From Mycobacterium sp. (GTDB taxonomy: Bacteria > Actinomycetota > Actinomycetes > Mycobacteriales > Mycobacteriaceae): 64,000 nucleotides of DNA. The position numbers and the translations under genes are program-made. Shown here piece by piece: positions 33,755-42,046 of the stretch (positions are counted from its first letter, which is position 1; every line of letters begins with the position of its first letter). Where the stretch lies: contig JAKFVT010000042.1 of assembly GCA_021732005.1 (NCBI GenBank), positions 1-64,000 on the forward strand, given 5' to 3'. The notes below the pieces were generated by a model. The model saw nothing but the letters and a program-made list of their open reading frames with translations, did not search any database and was not told the origin of the DNA.

Positions 33755-34459
33755 ATGAGCGCGATTCGGACGCTGCCGACCCTCGCAGCAGCCGTTGTGG
33801 TCGGCATCGGGGCGGCGGTGCCGGCCGGTGCCGCACCCGGTGCCGAGGTTCCGCCGGTGAGCCCGCAGGCCGCGGCAGCCGGCTTCGTCGATGTACGGAC
33901 GGTGGTGCCTGACGCGGTCATCGATCTGCGCTACGCGACCCCGAACAACTTTGTCGGTGTGCCGCTCTACCCCGCTGATGCACGGTGCCTGGTGCACAAC
34001 TCGATGGCTCCGGGGCTGGCGAAGGCCGCCGATGATCTTCGGGCCCAAGGGGATGTGCTGGTGTTCTGGGATTGCTACCGCCCGCACGACGTCCAGGTCC
34101 GGATGTTCGACGCGGTGCCCAACCCGGCGTGGGTGGCCAAACCCGGTCCCTATGCGCGCAGTCATGAGGCTGGACGTTCCGTCGACGTGACGATCGCCGA
34201 GCGCGGCCGGCTCGTCGACATGGGCACCGACTTCGACGACTTCTCCGCCCGCGCACAGGCATACGCCACCGACGGGGTCAGCGCGGTGGCGCAGGCCAAC
34301 CGCGCCCGGCTGCGTGCAGCGATGGGCACCGGAGGGCAGGAGCGAAGCGACCCGGGAAATGGCACCGGAGGTTTGGCGGTCTATTCCGGTGAGTGGTGGC
34401 ATTTCGACGGCCCCGGCGCCGGGGTTCAGCGACCCATTCTCGACGTGCCGGTCAACTAG
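33755..34459 (+). CDS. D-alanyl-D-alanine dipeptidase, VanX/DdpX family
   Basis: A 234-residue exported peptidase. The signal peptide ends near AGAAPGA (about 27). The zinc site SHEAGRSVDV supplies His137 and Asp144, and EWWHFD gives catalytic Glu213 and His216; Arg109 in YRP is the transition-state arginine. The reaction is hydrolysis of D-Ala-D-Ala. Since it is exported, it more likely recycles peptidoglycan peptides than provides glycopeptide resistance (inference). A 12-residue Gly-rich insert (TGGQERSDPGNG) lies just before the EWWH motif, between 11-bp direct repeats. Confidence 0.9.
   Translation: MSAIRTLPTLAAAVVVGIGAAVPAGAAPGAEVPPVSPQAAAAGFVDVRTVVPDAVIDLRYATPNNFVGVPLYPADARCLVHNSMAPGLAKAADDLRAQGDVLVFWDCYRPHDVQVRMFDAVPNPAWVAKPGPYARSHEAGRSVDVTIAERGRLVDMGTDFDDFSARAQAYATDGVSAVAQANRARLRAAMGTGGQERSDPGNGTGGLAVYSGEWWHFDGPGAGVQRPILDVPVN
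34325..34371 (+). repeat. 11-bp direct repeats flanking a 25-bp insert inside the vanX-type gene
   Basis: GGCACCGGAGG at 34325-34335 and 34361-34371 bracket a 25-base core containing GAGCGAAGCGACCCGGG. The period is 36 bases, so the frame is kept. GCGAAGC within the core is a known unusually stable DNA mini-hairpin. This resembles a very small insertion with a target duplication. Confidence 0.65.
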
Positions 34460-34470
34460 CGCGCCGCGGT

Positions 34471-35661
34471 TCAGGCCGCCACGAGTCGCAACGGGAGCCG
34501 CTCGTAACAGCGGATGATGTTGTTCACCGCCCAGGTGGGCGGGCCGGCGAGTTCGATCCGGCTGACGCCGTCGCACAACGCGCGAAGCATCGCCTGCATC
34601 TCCAGCCGCGCAAGCGCCTGTCCCGCGCAGGCGTGAGCTCCGTGGCCGAACCCGAGGTGTCGGCCCGAATTGCGGCGGATGTCGAAGGTGTCGGGCTGCT
34701 CCCATTCGTGCTCGTCGCGATTGGCCGATGCATAGAGCACCAATACTCTTGAACCGGGCGGCAATTCGACGCCGGACACCTCGGTAGTGCGGCGAACTTT
34801 GCGGCTGAACGCACGCAGTGGCGATTCATAGCGCAGCACCTCGTTGACCGCGCTGGGCACCAGCGCCGGGTCGGCGCGAAGCAGATCCCACTGGTCGGGG
34901 TGCCGCGCGAACAAGGCCAGCGCGCTGGCGATTCCGCTGATGGTTGTGTCCAACGAGGGCACCAGATAGTCCACCATGAGCGCGGAGCATTCCCACGCGC
35001 TCATCGCCCCGCCCTCTGCGGCCTCGAGGATTTCATGGCCCATGCTGCCCGGCAGCACAGTGCGGTCGCGGACCACGGCGCGCGCGAACCGCAACATCTG
35101 AAGGCTGGCCGGCACCGACCGGGCCGCATGACGGTTCATCGGGCCCAGCACGTCGAACGTGGCACCGCCCCAGCGCAACAGGTGCTGTCGCCGGTCCCTG
35201 GGCCAACCGACGAGGTCGGGTACCACCGAAACCGGAAGCGCCGTCGCGAGATCGGCCACGCCGTCGACACTGCGCCGTCGAACCGCGCTCGTGACGAGAT
35301 CCCTGGCCTGACTGTCGATGACCTCGTCGAGTTCGCGCAGGGCCCTGGGGAGCATCCGGTGGGCCAGCAGCTTGCGCCGTCGATCGTGCTCCTCACCGTC
35401 GCTGTTGAGCGTTGTGCCCCGGGAGAGTTTGTTGAACACCGCGGAAAGCCCAACGCCGTCACCGGACATGAATCCCTCGTCGTCGCGCAAGACCGTTTTG
35501 CATTCGGCGAAACGCGCCAGGGCATGCACCCGCTGTTTGGGCAACCAGACCACCGGGCCCAGCTGGCGCAGCCGCGCATAGTGCGGGTACGGGTCGAGGA
35601 TCGCCTGCGTCGAATACAGGTCCGGCTCGTAGGCCGGAACGGAGACAGCCCGCCTAGACAC
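34471..35661 (-). CDS. Cytochrome P450 of the aromatic operon A
   Basis: A 396-residue soluble P450. The I-helix is LMVDYLVPSLDTTISG, the ExxR is NEVLRYESPLR, and the heme loop is LGFGHGAHACAGQALARLE with Cys as heme ligand. The GTG at 35661 overlaps the stop of the upstream FAD hydroxylase by 8 bases and gives the usual length. It is the last gene of operon A, so it probably hydroxylates or dealkylates an aromatic precursor. Redox partners are not nearby. Not CYP136-like; the CYP family number needs a search. Confidence 0.9.
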   Translation of the reverse strand: MSRRAVSVPAYEPDLYSTQAILDPYPHYARLRQLGPVVWLPKQRVHALARFAECKTVLRDDEGFMSGDGVGLSAVFNKLSRGTTLNSDGEEHDRRRKLLAHRMLPRALRELDEVIDSQARDLVTSAVRRRSVDGVADLATALPVSVVPDLVGWPRDRRQHLLRWGGATFDVLGPMNRHAARSVPASLQMLRFARAVVRDRTVLPGSMGHEILEAAEGGAMSAWECSALMVDYLVPSLDTTISGIASALALFARHPDQWDLLRADPALVPSAVNEVLRYESPLRAFSRKVRRTTEVSGVELPPGSRVLVLYASANRDEHEWEQPDTFDIRRNSGRHLGFGHGAHACAGQALARLEMQAMLRALCDGVSRIELAGPPTWAVNNIIRCYERLPLRLVAA

Positions 35662-37195
35662 GGGCGGCCTGGGCGTGCGGCGCGAAAGCTGGAACTGCAT
35701 CAAGCACATTCGGCACGTCTCTTCCGGCTGTCAGCACCGTCCGGTCTGGGCGGACCACCGCCACCGTAGCCCGCCCCACTCGTAGCCACGACGCCAAGTC
35801 GGTACCGGGGTGCGCCGCTATCACGATGGCACCACGACGATCCATTTCGTCGCGATGCGCTGTGGTGAGCGGCACCGCGGTCACCACCGCGAATCCATGT
35901 CCTACGATTTCGTCGAATCGCTTGCCGTCAACCACAATCGGGTTCGGGCAGAGAGTGCCGGCAAGCTGTCGCAGTCCCGGTGACTTCAAAACCAGGTCAC
36001 TGGCGCGCAGTCCCGGAGTCGCACTGTCCACGGCCTTGTCTCGTACGCCGGGGATCAGATGCAACCGGGGCACGACGATTCTGCGCAGCGCATCTCCGAC
36101 GCGACCCCCAGCGGTCATTGCCGCTCCGATAGCCAGCGCGAAGCGGATGAGATTGCGGGTGTGCGGCTTTCGTTCGGCCTCGTAACTGTCGAGCACAGCC
36201 TCCGGCAGCCAGCCGTTCATCACGCCGGCCAGTTTCCACGACAGATTCATCGCATCGCGCAGCCCCGCACACAATCCCTGCCCGATGAACGGCGGGGTCA
36301 GGTGGGCGGCGTCGCCGAGAATGAACATGTTCGATCGGCGCCAGCGTGTGGCGATCTGAGCCCGGAACGTGTACTCGGCGACCCGCACGAGGTCCAGCTC
36401 TTCGGGGGCTACTCCGTGCACCCAGGGACGGATCAGCGGATACAGCGCCGCAAGCGTCGCATAGTCGTCGGCGGTTTCATCGTCGAGCAACCGGAACTCC
36501 CAACGGTACCGGGCTGTTCCGATGCGCATGTAGGTGGCAGCGCGACCGGGGTCGCAGACTTGGTGCACGCCGTCCCACTGGCCCAGGTCGGCGTCGGTCA
36601 TCACGTCGGCGACGAGCCAGCGTTGCTGAAACTTCAGGTCGTCCATGTGCGCACCGATCGCTTTGCGCACCAGACTGTTCGCACCGTCGCAACCGAGCAC
36701 ATAGCGCGTCTCGACACAGTGCTGCTCGCCGCTGGACCGGTCGGTGACGGTGACGCGCGCACGCTCAGCACTGATCTGCAGGACGTCGACAACCTCGGCA
36801 TTGCCTCGTAATACGACGTTCGGATGTTTCTCGAGGTTGTCGCGCAGCAGTCTTTCCAGCTCCGGCTGGTCGAACATGTTGGCCTGCGGATAGCCGTTGG
36901 CGCTGAGGGTGTCTTCGCGGCGGAACTCGGCCAGCACGCGCATGCCCGGATCGCGAAGCTGAAGCCCACGGGCCGGGCGGGAGATCGCCGCGAACTGCTC
37001 GCCGACTCCCAATCCCGCCAAAAGCCGGAACACTTCGTCGTCGAGGTGCACCGCGCGCGGTTGAGGATAGACATCGGTCCAGCGGTCGAGCACCAGACAC
37101 TCGATGCCGTATCGGGCGAGTGTGGTCGCCGCCGAGACGCCTGTCGGGCCGGCACCGACGATCACCACAGGTATGAAGGCGGGCAGCGCGGTCAT
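35654..37195 (-). CDS. FAD-dependent aromatic hydroxylase (MhpA-like), operon A
   Basis: A 513-residue group A flavin monooxygenase. It has the Rossmann motif GAGPTGVSAATTLARYG, the DG fingerprint VLGCDGANSLVRKAIG, and the FAD motif MFILGDAAHLTPPFIGQGLCAGLRDAMNLSWKL. It matches the 3-(3-hydroxyphenyl)propionate/resorcinol-type hydroxylases that introduce an ortho hydroxyl on a phenol ring. The ATG overlaps the FAH-gene stop (ATGA). It is a paralogue of the hydroxylase at 43566 but clearly divergent. The substrate is unknown. Confidence 0.92.
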   Translation of the reverse strand: MTALPAFIPVVIVGAGPTGVSAATTLARYGIECLVLDRWTDVYPQPRAVHLDDEVFRLLAGLGVGEQFAAISRPARGLQLRDPGMRVLAEFRREDTLSANGYPQANMFDQPELERLLRDNLEKHPNVVLRGNAEVVDVLQISAERARVTVTDRSSGEQHCVETRYVLGCDGANSLVRKAIGAHMDDLKFQQRWLVADVMTDADLGQWDGVHQVCDPGRAATYMRIGTARYRWEFRLLDDETADDYATLAALYPLIRPWVHGVAPEELDLVRVAEYTFRAQIATRWRRSNMFILGDAAHLTPPFIGQGLCAGLRDAMNLSWKLAGVMNGWLPEAVLDSYEAERKPHTRNLIRFALAIGAAMTAGGRVGDALRRIVVPRLHLIPGVRDKAVDSATPGLRASDLVLKSPGLRQLAGTLCPNPIVVDGKRFDEIVGHGFAVVTAVPLTTAHRDEMDRRGAIVIAAHPGTDLASWLRVGRATVAVVRPDRTVLTAGRDVPNVLDAVPAFAPHAQAARV

Positions 37196-38130
37196 GCGAA
37201 TTTGATTGGGTTGCACTGAGTTCCGAGATCGATCTTGCCGTCGTCGGTTCCGACCGTGGCCTCGACGACGTCGCCGTCATGCAGATAATTGGTGTTCTTG
37301 GCCTGGCCCGCGAAGAACAATTTCCACTTCAGCTCGTCAGGCAGCAGGGAAGAGAGCTTCTGCACCGCCTTGGGGGGCGCAGACAGTGCCGTGCCGACCG
37401 GGGTGCCGGTCAATATCAGGTCACCGGCGGACAGCGCCTGGAAGCGGGTCAGCGCAGCCAGGGCCTGGACCGGCTTGTAGATCATGTCGGCCTTGACCGT
37501 GCTGTTCTGCCGGAGTTGCCCGTTGACCTTGAGTTGTAGCCGCAGGTCGTCGAAGCGGGCCAGTTCATCGCGGTCTACGAGCACCAGAGCCGGTCCCACC
37601 GGGGTGAAACCCGGGTACGACTTGCCCTCGTAGAACTGGGTTTTGGTCAATTGGACATCGCGCGCGCTGACATCGTTGGTCACCACAATTCCGCAGATGT
37701 AGTCGGCGAGGTTGTCGGCGGCGACAGTGGTGCCGACGGGAACGTCGGTCCCGATCACCAGGCCGATCTCCACTTCGTAGTCCAGCAGCCGGACGTGGGC
37801 GGGCTTGACAATGTCGTCGACTGGCCCGGTGATGGACCCCGATGCCTTCCGAAAGAAGGTCAGCGGCACCGACTTCGGGTCGCCTCCGGTATCGATGACA
37901 TGCGACGCGAAGTTCGTCATCTGCGCAACGACGCGACATGGGGCGGTGACCGGCGACAACAGCTCGAGTGTCGCAGTCGCCACCGTCTCGGTGTTGGCCA
38001 CCGCGGCATCGATGGCCGACCGGTCGGCCAGTAGCGCAGCGGTGGTGGTCGCCGTGGTGGCGACCCGGGCGACCGAGTCGGCTGTGCCGGCCCACCATCC
38101 GTCAGCCGTGCGGTAGACCGAAATCGTCAT
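37192..38130 (-). CDS. Fumarylacetoacetate hydrolase-family enzyme, operon A
   Basis: A 312-residue FAH-fold protein: LLDYEVEIGLVIGTDVPVG, GIVVTNDVSARDVQLTKTQFYEGKSYPGFTPVGP (the acidic Mg-site residues and the SARD motif) and AGDLILTGTPVGTA. Family members hydrolyse or decarboxylate/isomerise beta-keto acids and ring-fission products, for example fumarylpyruvate or HpaG-type substrates. It starts with an ATGA overlap after the dioxygenase gene. Operon A lacks an alpha/beta C-C hydrolase, so this enzyme probably handles its ring-cleavage product. Confidence 0.9.
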   Translation of the reverse strand: MTISVYRTADGWWAGTADSVARVATTATTTAALLADRSAIDAAVANTETVATATLELLSPVTAPCRVVAQMTNFASHVIDTGGDPKSVPLTFFRKASGSITGPVDDIVKPAHVRLLDYEVEIGLVIGTDVPVGTTVAADNLADYICGIVVTNDVSARDVQLTKTQFYEGKSYPGFTPVGPALVLVDRDELARFDDLRLQLKVNGQLRQNSTVKADMIYKPVQALAALTRFQALSAGDLILTGTPVGTALSAPPKAVQKLSSLLPDELKWKLFFAGQAKNTNYLHDGDVVEATVGTDDGKIDLGTQCNPIKFA

Positions 38131-39260
38131 GAGCGTGTCACTTTCAGTAGTCCGCGCAGGCGGGTGAGGTCGAATTCGTTGTCGTCGCGGACAGCGTTCA
38201 GCATCGAGCGCATCTCGCGTAGTGATTCCTTGCCAGGGGCGATGCCGAGGAAGTCCTTGGTCACCGGCGGCCCCCACTGGGCGAGACCGGAGGCCGTCAT
38301 CGGGGCCCAGCCTGGTTCCAGCGTGTTGTCGAACAGGTCGCCGTCGCTGAAGTGCTCGACCAGGAAGCCGTCCGGATCGCGCCAGTAGTCGAAGATCTGA
38401 CTTCCCTGAATATGACGACCGATGCCCCATGACCGGTGAAAGCCGCTCTCCCGCAGGTACTCTCCGCCGGCCGCGATCGCATCGAGATCGCAGACCTGGT
38501 AAGCGGAGTGGACATAGCGGTCCGACGGACCGAGCACCATGGCCATGGTGTGATGGTCGGTGGGTCTCGCCCCCTGGTCGCACCGGATGAAGCTCATGGT
38601 CGGCCCCCGCTCACGCTGGCCGGGGTAGTAGAGGAAATCGCTGACTATGAGACCGAAGTGCTCCAGATACCAGTCCAGCGAACGCCGGTACGTAGTGCTC
38701 TGCAGCACCACGTGCCCCAATCGCTGAATCCGCGCCGGCTCACGCACCGGCCGTTGAGTCGCGTTCGTACGCAGTACTTCTCGGCCGAAATTGAACGTAT
38801 GGGTTGTCTGGGCCGGCTGTTCGGGAAGCTCACGCATGCCGGCCACCACCCGCACCGGCATTCCACCCGGGTCCACGAGTTCGACGGTCACGCCGCCGAT
38901 GCTTTCCGGCGACTGATGGGTCAGTGTCCCGGTGGCCGCCGCCAGTCGCTCGACGTCAGCGACGTCGTGTGCGGCGAACGCGGGACCGACGAATCGTGAG
39001 CGCGGCCCTCGGCGGATGATCACGCACACTGTGCCGCTGTCCGCGCCGCGCAGATGCAACTCCCGATCGGTGCTCAGCTCGGTGGTGAAGCCGAATGCGT
39101 GCGCGAATGTCTCGGCTCGGGCCAGGTCCGGCTTCTCGAACTCCAACCACGCGAGATCGCGCACTTTGATGATGGGATTCTTCGCCCGGCCCGGATGCTC
39201 GCCGCGCAACGCACCCTGGTCGCTGTGCAGATCCCGGTGGGTGTCGAGGTGCTGCGTCAC
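38127..39260 (-). CDS. Extradiol ring-cleavage dioxygenase (VOC fold), operon A
   Basis: A 377-residue type I extradiol dioxygenase made of two vicinal-oxygen-chelate modules. The C-terminal domain carries the iron facial triad: His in LGHVVLQ, His in DHHTMAMV, Glu in GFLVEHFSDGD. It cleaves a catechol meta to the hydroxyls. The GTG at 39260 is preceded by AAAGGGGG. First gene of operon A; the tandem repeat array begins 16 bases upstream of its start. It is longer than the second dioxygenase (333 aa) because of a C-terminal extension. Confidence 0.92.
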   Translation of the reverse strand: MTQHLDTHRDLHSDQGALRGEHPGRAKNPIIKVRDLAWLEFEKPDLARAETFAHAFGFTTELSTDRELHLRGADSGTVCVIIRRGPRSRFVGPAFAAHDVADVERLAAATGTLTHQSPESIGGVTVELVDPGGMPVRVVAGMRELPEQPAQTTHTFNFGREVLRTNATQRPVREPARIQRLGHVVLQSTTYRRSLDWYLEHFGLIVSDFLYYPGQRERGPTMSFIRCDQGARPTDHHTMAMVLGPSDRYVHSAYQVCDLDAIAAGGEYLRESGFHRSWGIGRHIQGSQIFDYWRDPDGFLVEHFSDGDLFDNTLEPGWAPMTASGLAQWGPPVTKDFLGIAPGKESLREMRSMLNAVRDDNEFDLTRLRGLLKVTRS

Positions 39261-39276
39261 AGCGCCCCCTTTCCTT

Positions 39277-39316
39277 GACTGACGAAGACTGACGAAGACT
39301 GACGAAGACTGACGAA
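39277..39316. repeat. Four tandem 10-bp repeats, probable operator array
   Basis: GACTGACGAA is repeated perfectly four times (39277-39316). A further CTGACGAAATC at 39352-39362 matches the end of the array (39309-39319). The 10-bp period is one helical turn, so bound proteins would align on one DNA face. It lies between operon A and its divergent TetR gene. Regulatory role is inferred. Confidence 0.75.
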
Positions 39317-39383
39317 ATCATCACTTACGAGGACATCATCAGTCAAGACTTCTGACGAAATCCTCAGAATTGACACCTGCTGC

Positions 39384-39389
39384 TAATAT
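39384..39389 (+). promoter_or_regulatory. Extended -10 of a leaderless promoter for the TetR gene
   Basis: TGC-TAATAT is an extended -10 element ending 6 bases before the ATG at 39396, so transcription should begin at the start codon. No ribosome site is seen. The promoter lies 22 bases after the outlying CTGACGAAATC copy. Confidence 0.55.
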
Positions 39390-39395
39390 CTGCTG

Positions 39396-40055
39396 ATGGC
39401 AAGTGATGCCGCAGCGGGAACCCGCCTGGAACGACGCAAGATGCAGACCCGGGCTGCGCTCGTTCGCGCAGCTCAAGGCTTTATCGCCGCCGGAAAGCTG
39501 AATGCGCCGGTGCTGGAGATCACCCAGGCCGCCGACGTTGGAATGGGCTCGTTCTACAACCACTTCGACAGCAAGGAACAGCTGTTCGAGGCCGCGGTCA
39601 ACGACATCTTGGACGCGCTGGGCGCACTGTTGGACAAGCTCGCGGTGGACGGCGAGGACCCGGCGCTGACCTTCGCACGCAGCTTCCGGATCGTCGGCCG
39701 CTTGTTTCGCCAGCGACCCGAGACCTCGCGCGTGCTGCTCAACTCGGGCCTGACGCTGATGTTCGCCGACCGTGGGCTGGGCCCACGGGCGCTGCGCGAC
39801 ATCACCGTCGCGGCGGAAGCGGGCCGGTTCACGGTGACCGATCCCGAGCTGGCGCTGTCCGTGGCTGCAGGGGCACTGATGGGCCTCGGCCAGCTACTGC
39901 AGAATCAGCGCGAGCGCGACGGGGCCGAGGCCGCCGATAGCGCCACCCGCGGCGTCCTGGTGATGCTTGGCGTCAGCCTGGCTGAAGCCGAGGACATCTG
40001 CCGCCTGCCGCTCCCGGATCTCGACGAACTGATGGGATCGGAGCCGGCGGCGTAA
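39396..40055 (+). CDS. TetR-family regulator of operon A (probable)
   Basis: A 219-residue TetR protein with HTH EITQAADVGMGSFYNHFDSKEQLFEAAV at about residues 46-73. It is divergent from operon A across the repeat array, the natural binding place. The C-terminal domain should bind a pathway substrate or intermediate. It is convergent with and adjoins the aldolase gene stop without a gap. Confidence 0.9.
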   Translation: MASDAAAGTRLERRKMQTRAALVRAAQGFIAAGKLNAPVLEITQAADVGMGSFYNHFDSKEQLFEAAVNDILDALGALLDKLAVDGEDPALTFARSFRIVGRLFRQRPETSRVLLNSGLTLMFADRGLGPRALRDITVAAEAGRFTVTDPELALSVAAGALMGLGQLLQNQRERDGAEAADSATRGVLVMLGVSLAEAEDICRLPLPDLDELMGSEPAA

Positions 40056-41081
40056 TCAGCCGAGGACTCGGGGTGTGCCGGCCAGCACGTCGAGTGCGAT
40101 GTCGACGAGCATGTCTTCCTGCCCGCCGACCATCCTGCGACGTCCCGCCTCCTCCAAAAGAGTTCGGGCATCGACGCCGTAGCGCCCGGCGGTGGCCTCG
40201 GCGTGCCGCAGAAAGCTCGAGTAGACCCCGGCATAACCGAGGGTCAGTGTCTCCCGGTCGACCCGCACCGGGCGGTCCTGCAGTGGGCGCACCAGATCAT
40301 CGGCGGCGTCTTCGAGCGCATGGAGGTCGCAGCCATGCTCCCAGCCCATCCGGGACGCCGCGGCGATGAACACCTCCAGCGGAGCGTTACCGGCGCCGGC
40401 GCCCATCCCGGCCAGCGACGCGTCGACCCGACAGGCCCCGTGTTCCACGGCGACAATCGAGTTCGCCACTCCCAGAGAAAGATTGTGGTGGGCGTGGATG
40501 CCGATCTGTGTGCCGGGCAGGAGCGCCTGGCGCAGCGCGTCGACCCGGTCGGCGACGGCGGGCATCACCATCGCACCACCGGAATCCACGACGTAGATGC
40601 AGCTCGCCCCAAAGCTTTCCATCAACTTGGCCTGACCAGCCAGCACACCGGGTGTGGTCATGTGGCTCATCATCAGAAAGCCGACCGCATCCATGCCGAG
40701 CTCGCGCGCAACGGTGATGTGCGTGGCGGCGGTATCCGCTTCGGTGCAGTGCGTGCCCACCCGCACCACAGTGGCGCCGGCCCGCTGCGCGTCCCTCACG
40801 TTGCGCACGGTCCCGATCCCGGGCAGCACCAGGGTGGCGACACTGGCTGAGTGCACGACCGACGCGACGGTTTCGATCCACTCCAGGTCGGTGTGCGCAC
40901 CGAAACCGTAGGCGCACGTCGAGCCGGCCAGACCGTCGCCGTGGGCCACTTCGATGGAGTCCACACCGGCGCGATCGAGAGCGCCGGCGATCGCCGCGAC
41001 CTGGTCGAGGCTGTATTGGTGGCGTACGGCGTGCATGCCGTCACGCAAGGTGACGTCGCTGATGTACAGCTGGCCATTCAC
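40056..41081 (-). CDS. mhpE: 4-hydroxy-2-oxovalerate aldolase
   Basis: A 341-residue DRE-TIM aldolase of the MhpE/BphI/HsaF type. The N-terminal DVTLRDGMHAVRHQY supplies the conserved Arg and His. The metal-binding HAHHNLSLGVANS and the GMGAGAGNAPLE motif follow. It splits 4-hydroxy-2-oxovalerate into pyruvate and acetaldehyde, which is channelled to the adjacent dehydrogenase. The GTG at 41081 overlaps the dehydrogenase stop (GTGA). The symbol is used at family level. This is the last gene of the minus half of operon B. Confidence 0.93.
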   Translation of the reverse strand: MNGQLYISDVTLRDGMHAVRHQYSLDQVAAIAGALDRAGVDSIEVAHGDGLAGSTCAYGFGAHTDLEWIETVASVVHSASVATLVLPGIGTVRNVRDAQRAGATVVRVGTHCTEADTAATHITVARELGMDAVGFLMMSHMTTPGVLAGQAKLMESFGASCIYVVDSGGAMVMPAVADRVDALRQALLPGTQIGIHAHHNLSLGVANSIVAVEHGACRVDASLAGMGAGAGNAPLEVFIAAASRMGWEHGCDLHALEDAADDLVRPLQDRPVRVDRETLTLGYAGVYSSFLRHAEATAGRYGVDARTLLEEAGRRRMVGGQEDMLVDIALDVLAGTPRVLG

Positions 41082-42046
41082 GCCGACGCTCCTGCGGTTC
41101 TGTTGGCGTGCAGAGCTATTCGCTCAGCCGCAGCCTTTGCGGCAGCGGTCATGATGTCGAGGTTGCCCGCGTAGGCAGGCAGATGATCGGCGGCGCCGAT
41201 CACCTCGATCAGCGTGGTGACTCGAGTACCGACGAACTTGCCCGTTTCCGGGATGAAAAGCCGGTTCTCGGCAGTGAACGACTCGAACTGGACACGCTGC
41301 TTGAGTCGGTAGCCGGGGACGTACGCCTTCACCCTGTCGACCATGACCTCGATCGACTGCTCGATCGCGCCAGGGTCGGCGTCACCGTCCACGAGGCAGT
41401 ACACGGTGTTGCGCATCATGACCGGAGGGTCGGCGGGGTTGAGGATCATCATGGCGCGTCCTCGTTGGGCTCCCCCTACCGAAACCACTGCGGCCGCGGT
41501 GGTTTCGGTGAACTCGTCGATGTTCGCCCGCGTTCCGGGGCCGGCCGACTTCGAGGCGATCGAGGAGACGATCTCGGCATACGAGACGAGGCCGACCTGA
41601 CCCACGGCAGCGACGATCGGCACCGTCGCCTGCCCGCCGCATGTCACCAGGTTGAGATTGGGCGCGTCGAGGTGATCGTCGAGGTTGACCACCGGCACGG
41701 CGTAAGGGCCGACCGCTGCCGGAGTCAGGTCGAGCACGCGTACACCCGCGTCGGCCAGCCGGCCCCAGTTCTCGTAGTGAGCCGACGCGGAGGTTGCGTC
41801 GAAGACCAGCTTGATGTCGCGAAATTCCGGCATCTCCATCAATCCGTCGACACCTGCGGCTGTCGTCGGCACCCCCAGTCGCCTCGCGCGAGCCAAACCA
41901 CCGGAATCCGGGTCGATACCGACCATCGCTGCCAGCGCAAGCGGTCCGTCGCTGCGCAGGATCTTGATCATGAGGTCCGTCCCGATGTTGCCGATACCGA
42001 TGATCGCGACCGGCCAGAGCGGTCGCGACGAGACGGTTCCACTCAC
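41078..42046 (-). CDS. mhpF: Acetaldehyde dehydrogenase (acylating)
   Basis: A 322-residue CoA-acylating acetaldehyde dehydrogenase of the MhpF/BphJ/HsaG type. The Rossmann start is AIIGIGNIGTDLMIKIL, the nucleophile Cys is in LVTCGGQATVPIVAAV, and the C-terminus is RLFIPETGKFVGTRVTTLIEV. It converts acetaldehyde to acetyl-CoA with NAD+ in complex with the aldolase. The GTG start overlaps the hydratase stop (GTGA). Confidence 0.94.
   Translation of the reverse strand: MSGTVSSRPLWPVAIIGIGNIGTDLMIKILRSDGPLALAAMVGIDPDSGGLARARRLGVPTTAAGVDGLMEMPEFRDIKLVFDATSASAHYENWGRLADAGVRVLDLTPAAVGPYAVPVVNLDDHLDAPNLNLVTCGGQATVPIVAAVGQVGLVSYAEIVSSIASKSAGPGTRANIDEFTETTAAAVVSVGGAQRGRAMMILNPADPPVMMRNTVYCLVDGDADPGAIEQSIEVMVDRVKAYVPGYRLKQRVQFESFTAENRLFIPETGKFVGTRVTTLIEVIGAADHLPAYAGNLDIMTAAAKAAAERIALHANRTAGASA

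Noticed and set aside
33755..34459. VanX-type gene as part of a vancomycin-resistance operon
   Set aside because: No VanH, VanA, VanR or VanS homologue is nearby, and the protein has a signal peptide, unlike cytosolic VanX.
39277..39316. Tandem repeats considered as a CRISPR remnant
   Set aside because: Units are only 10 bp, directly adjacent and without spacers; placement fits an operator array.
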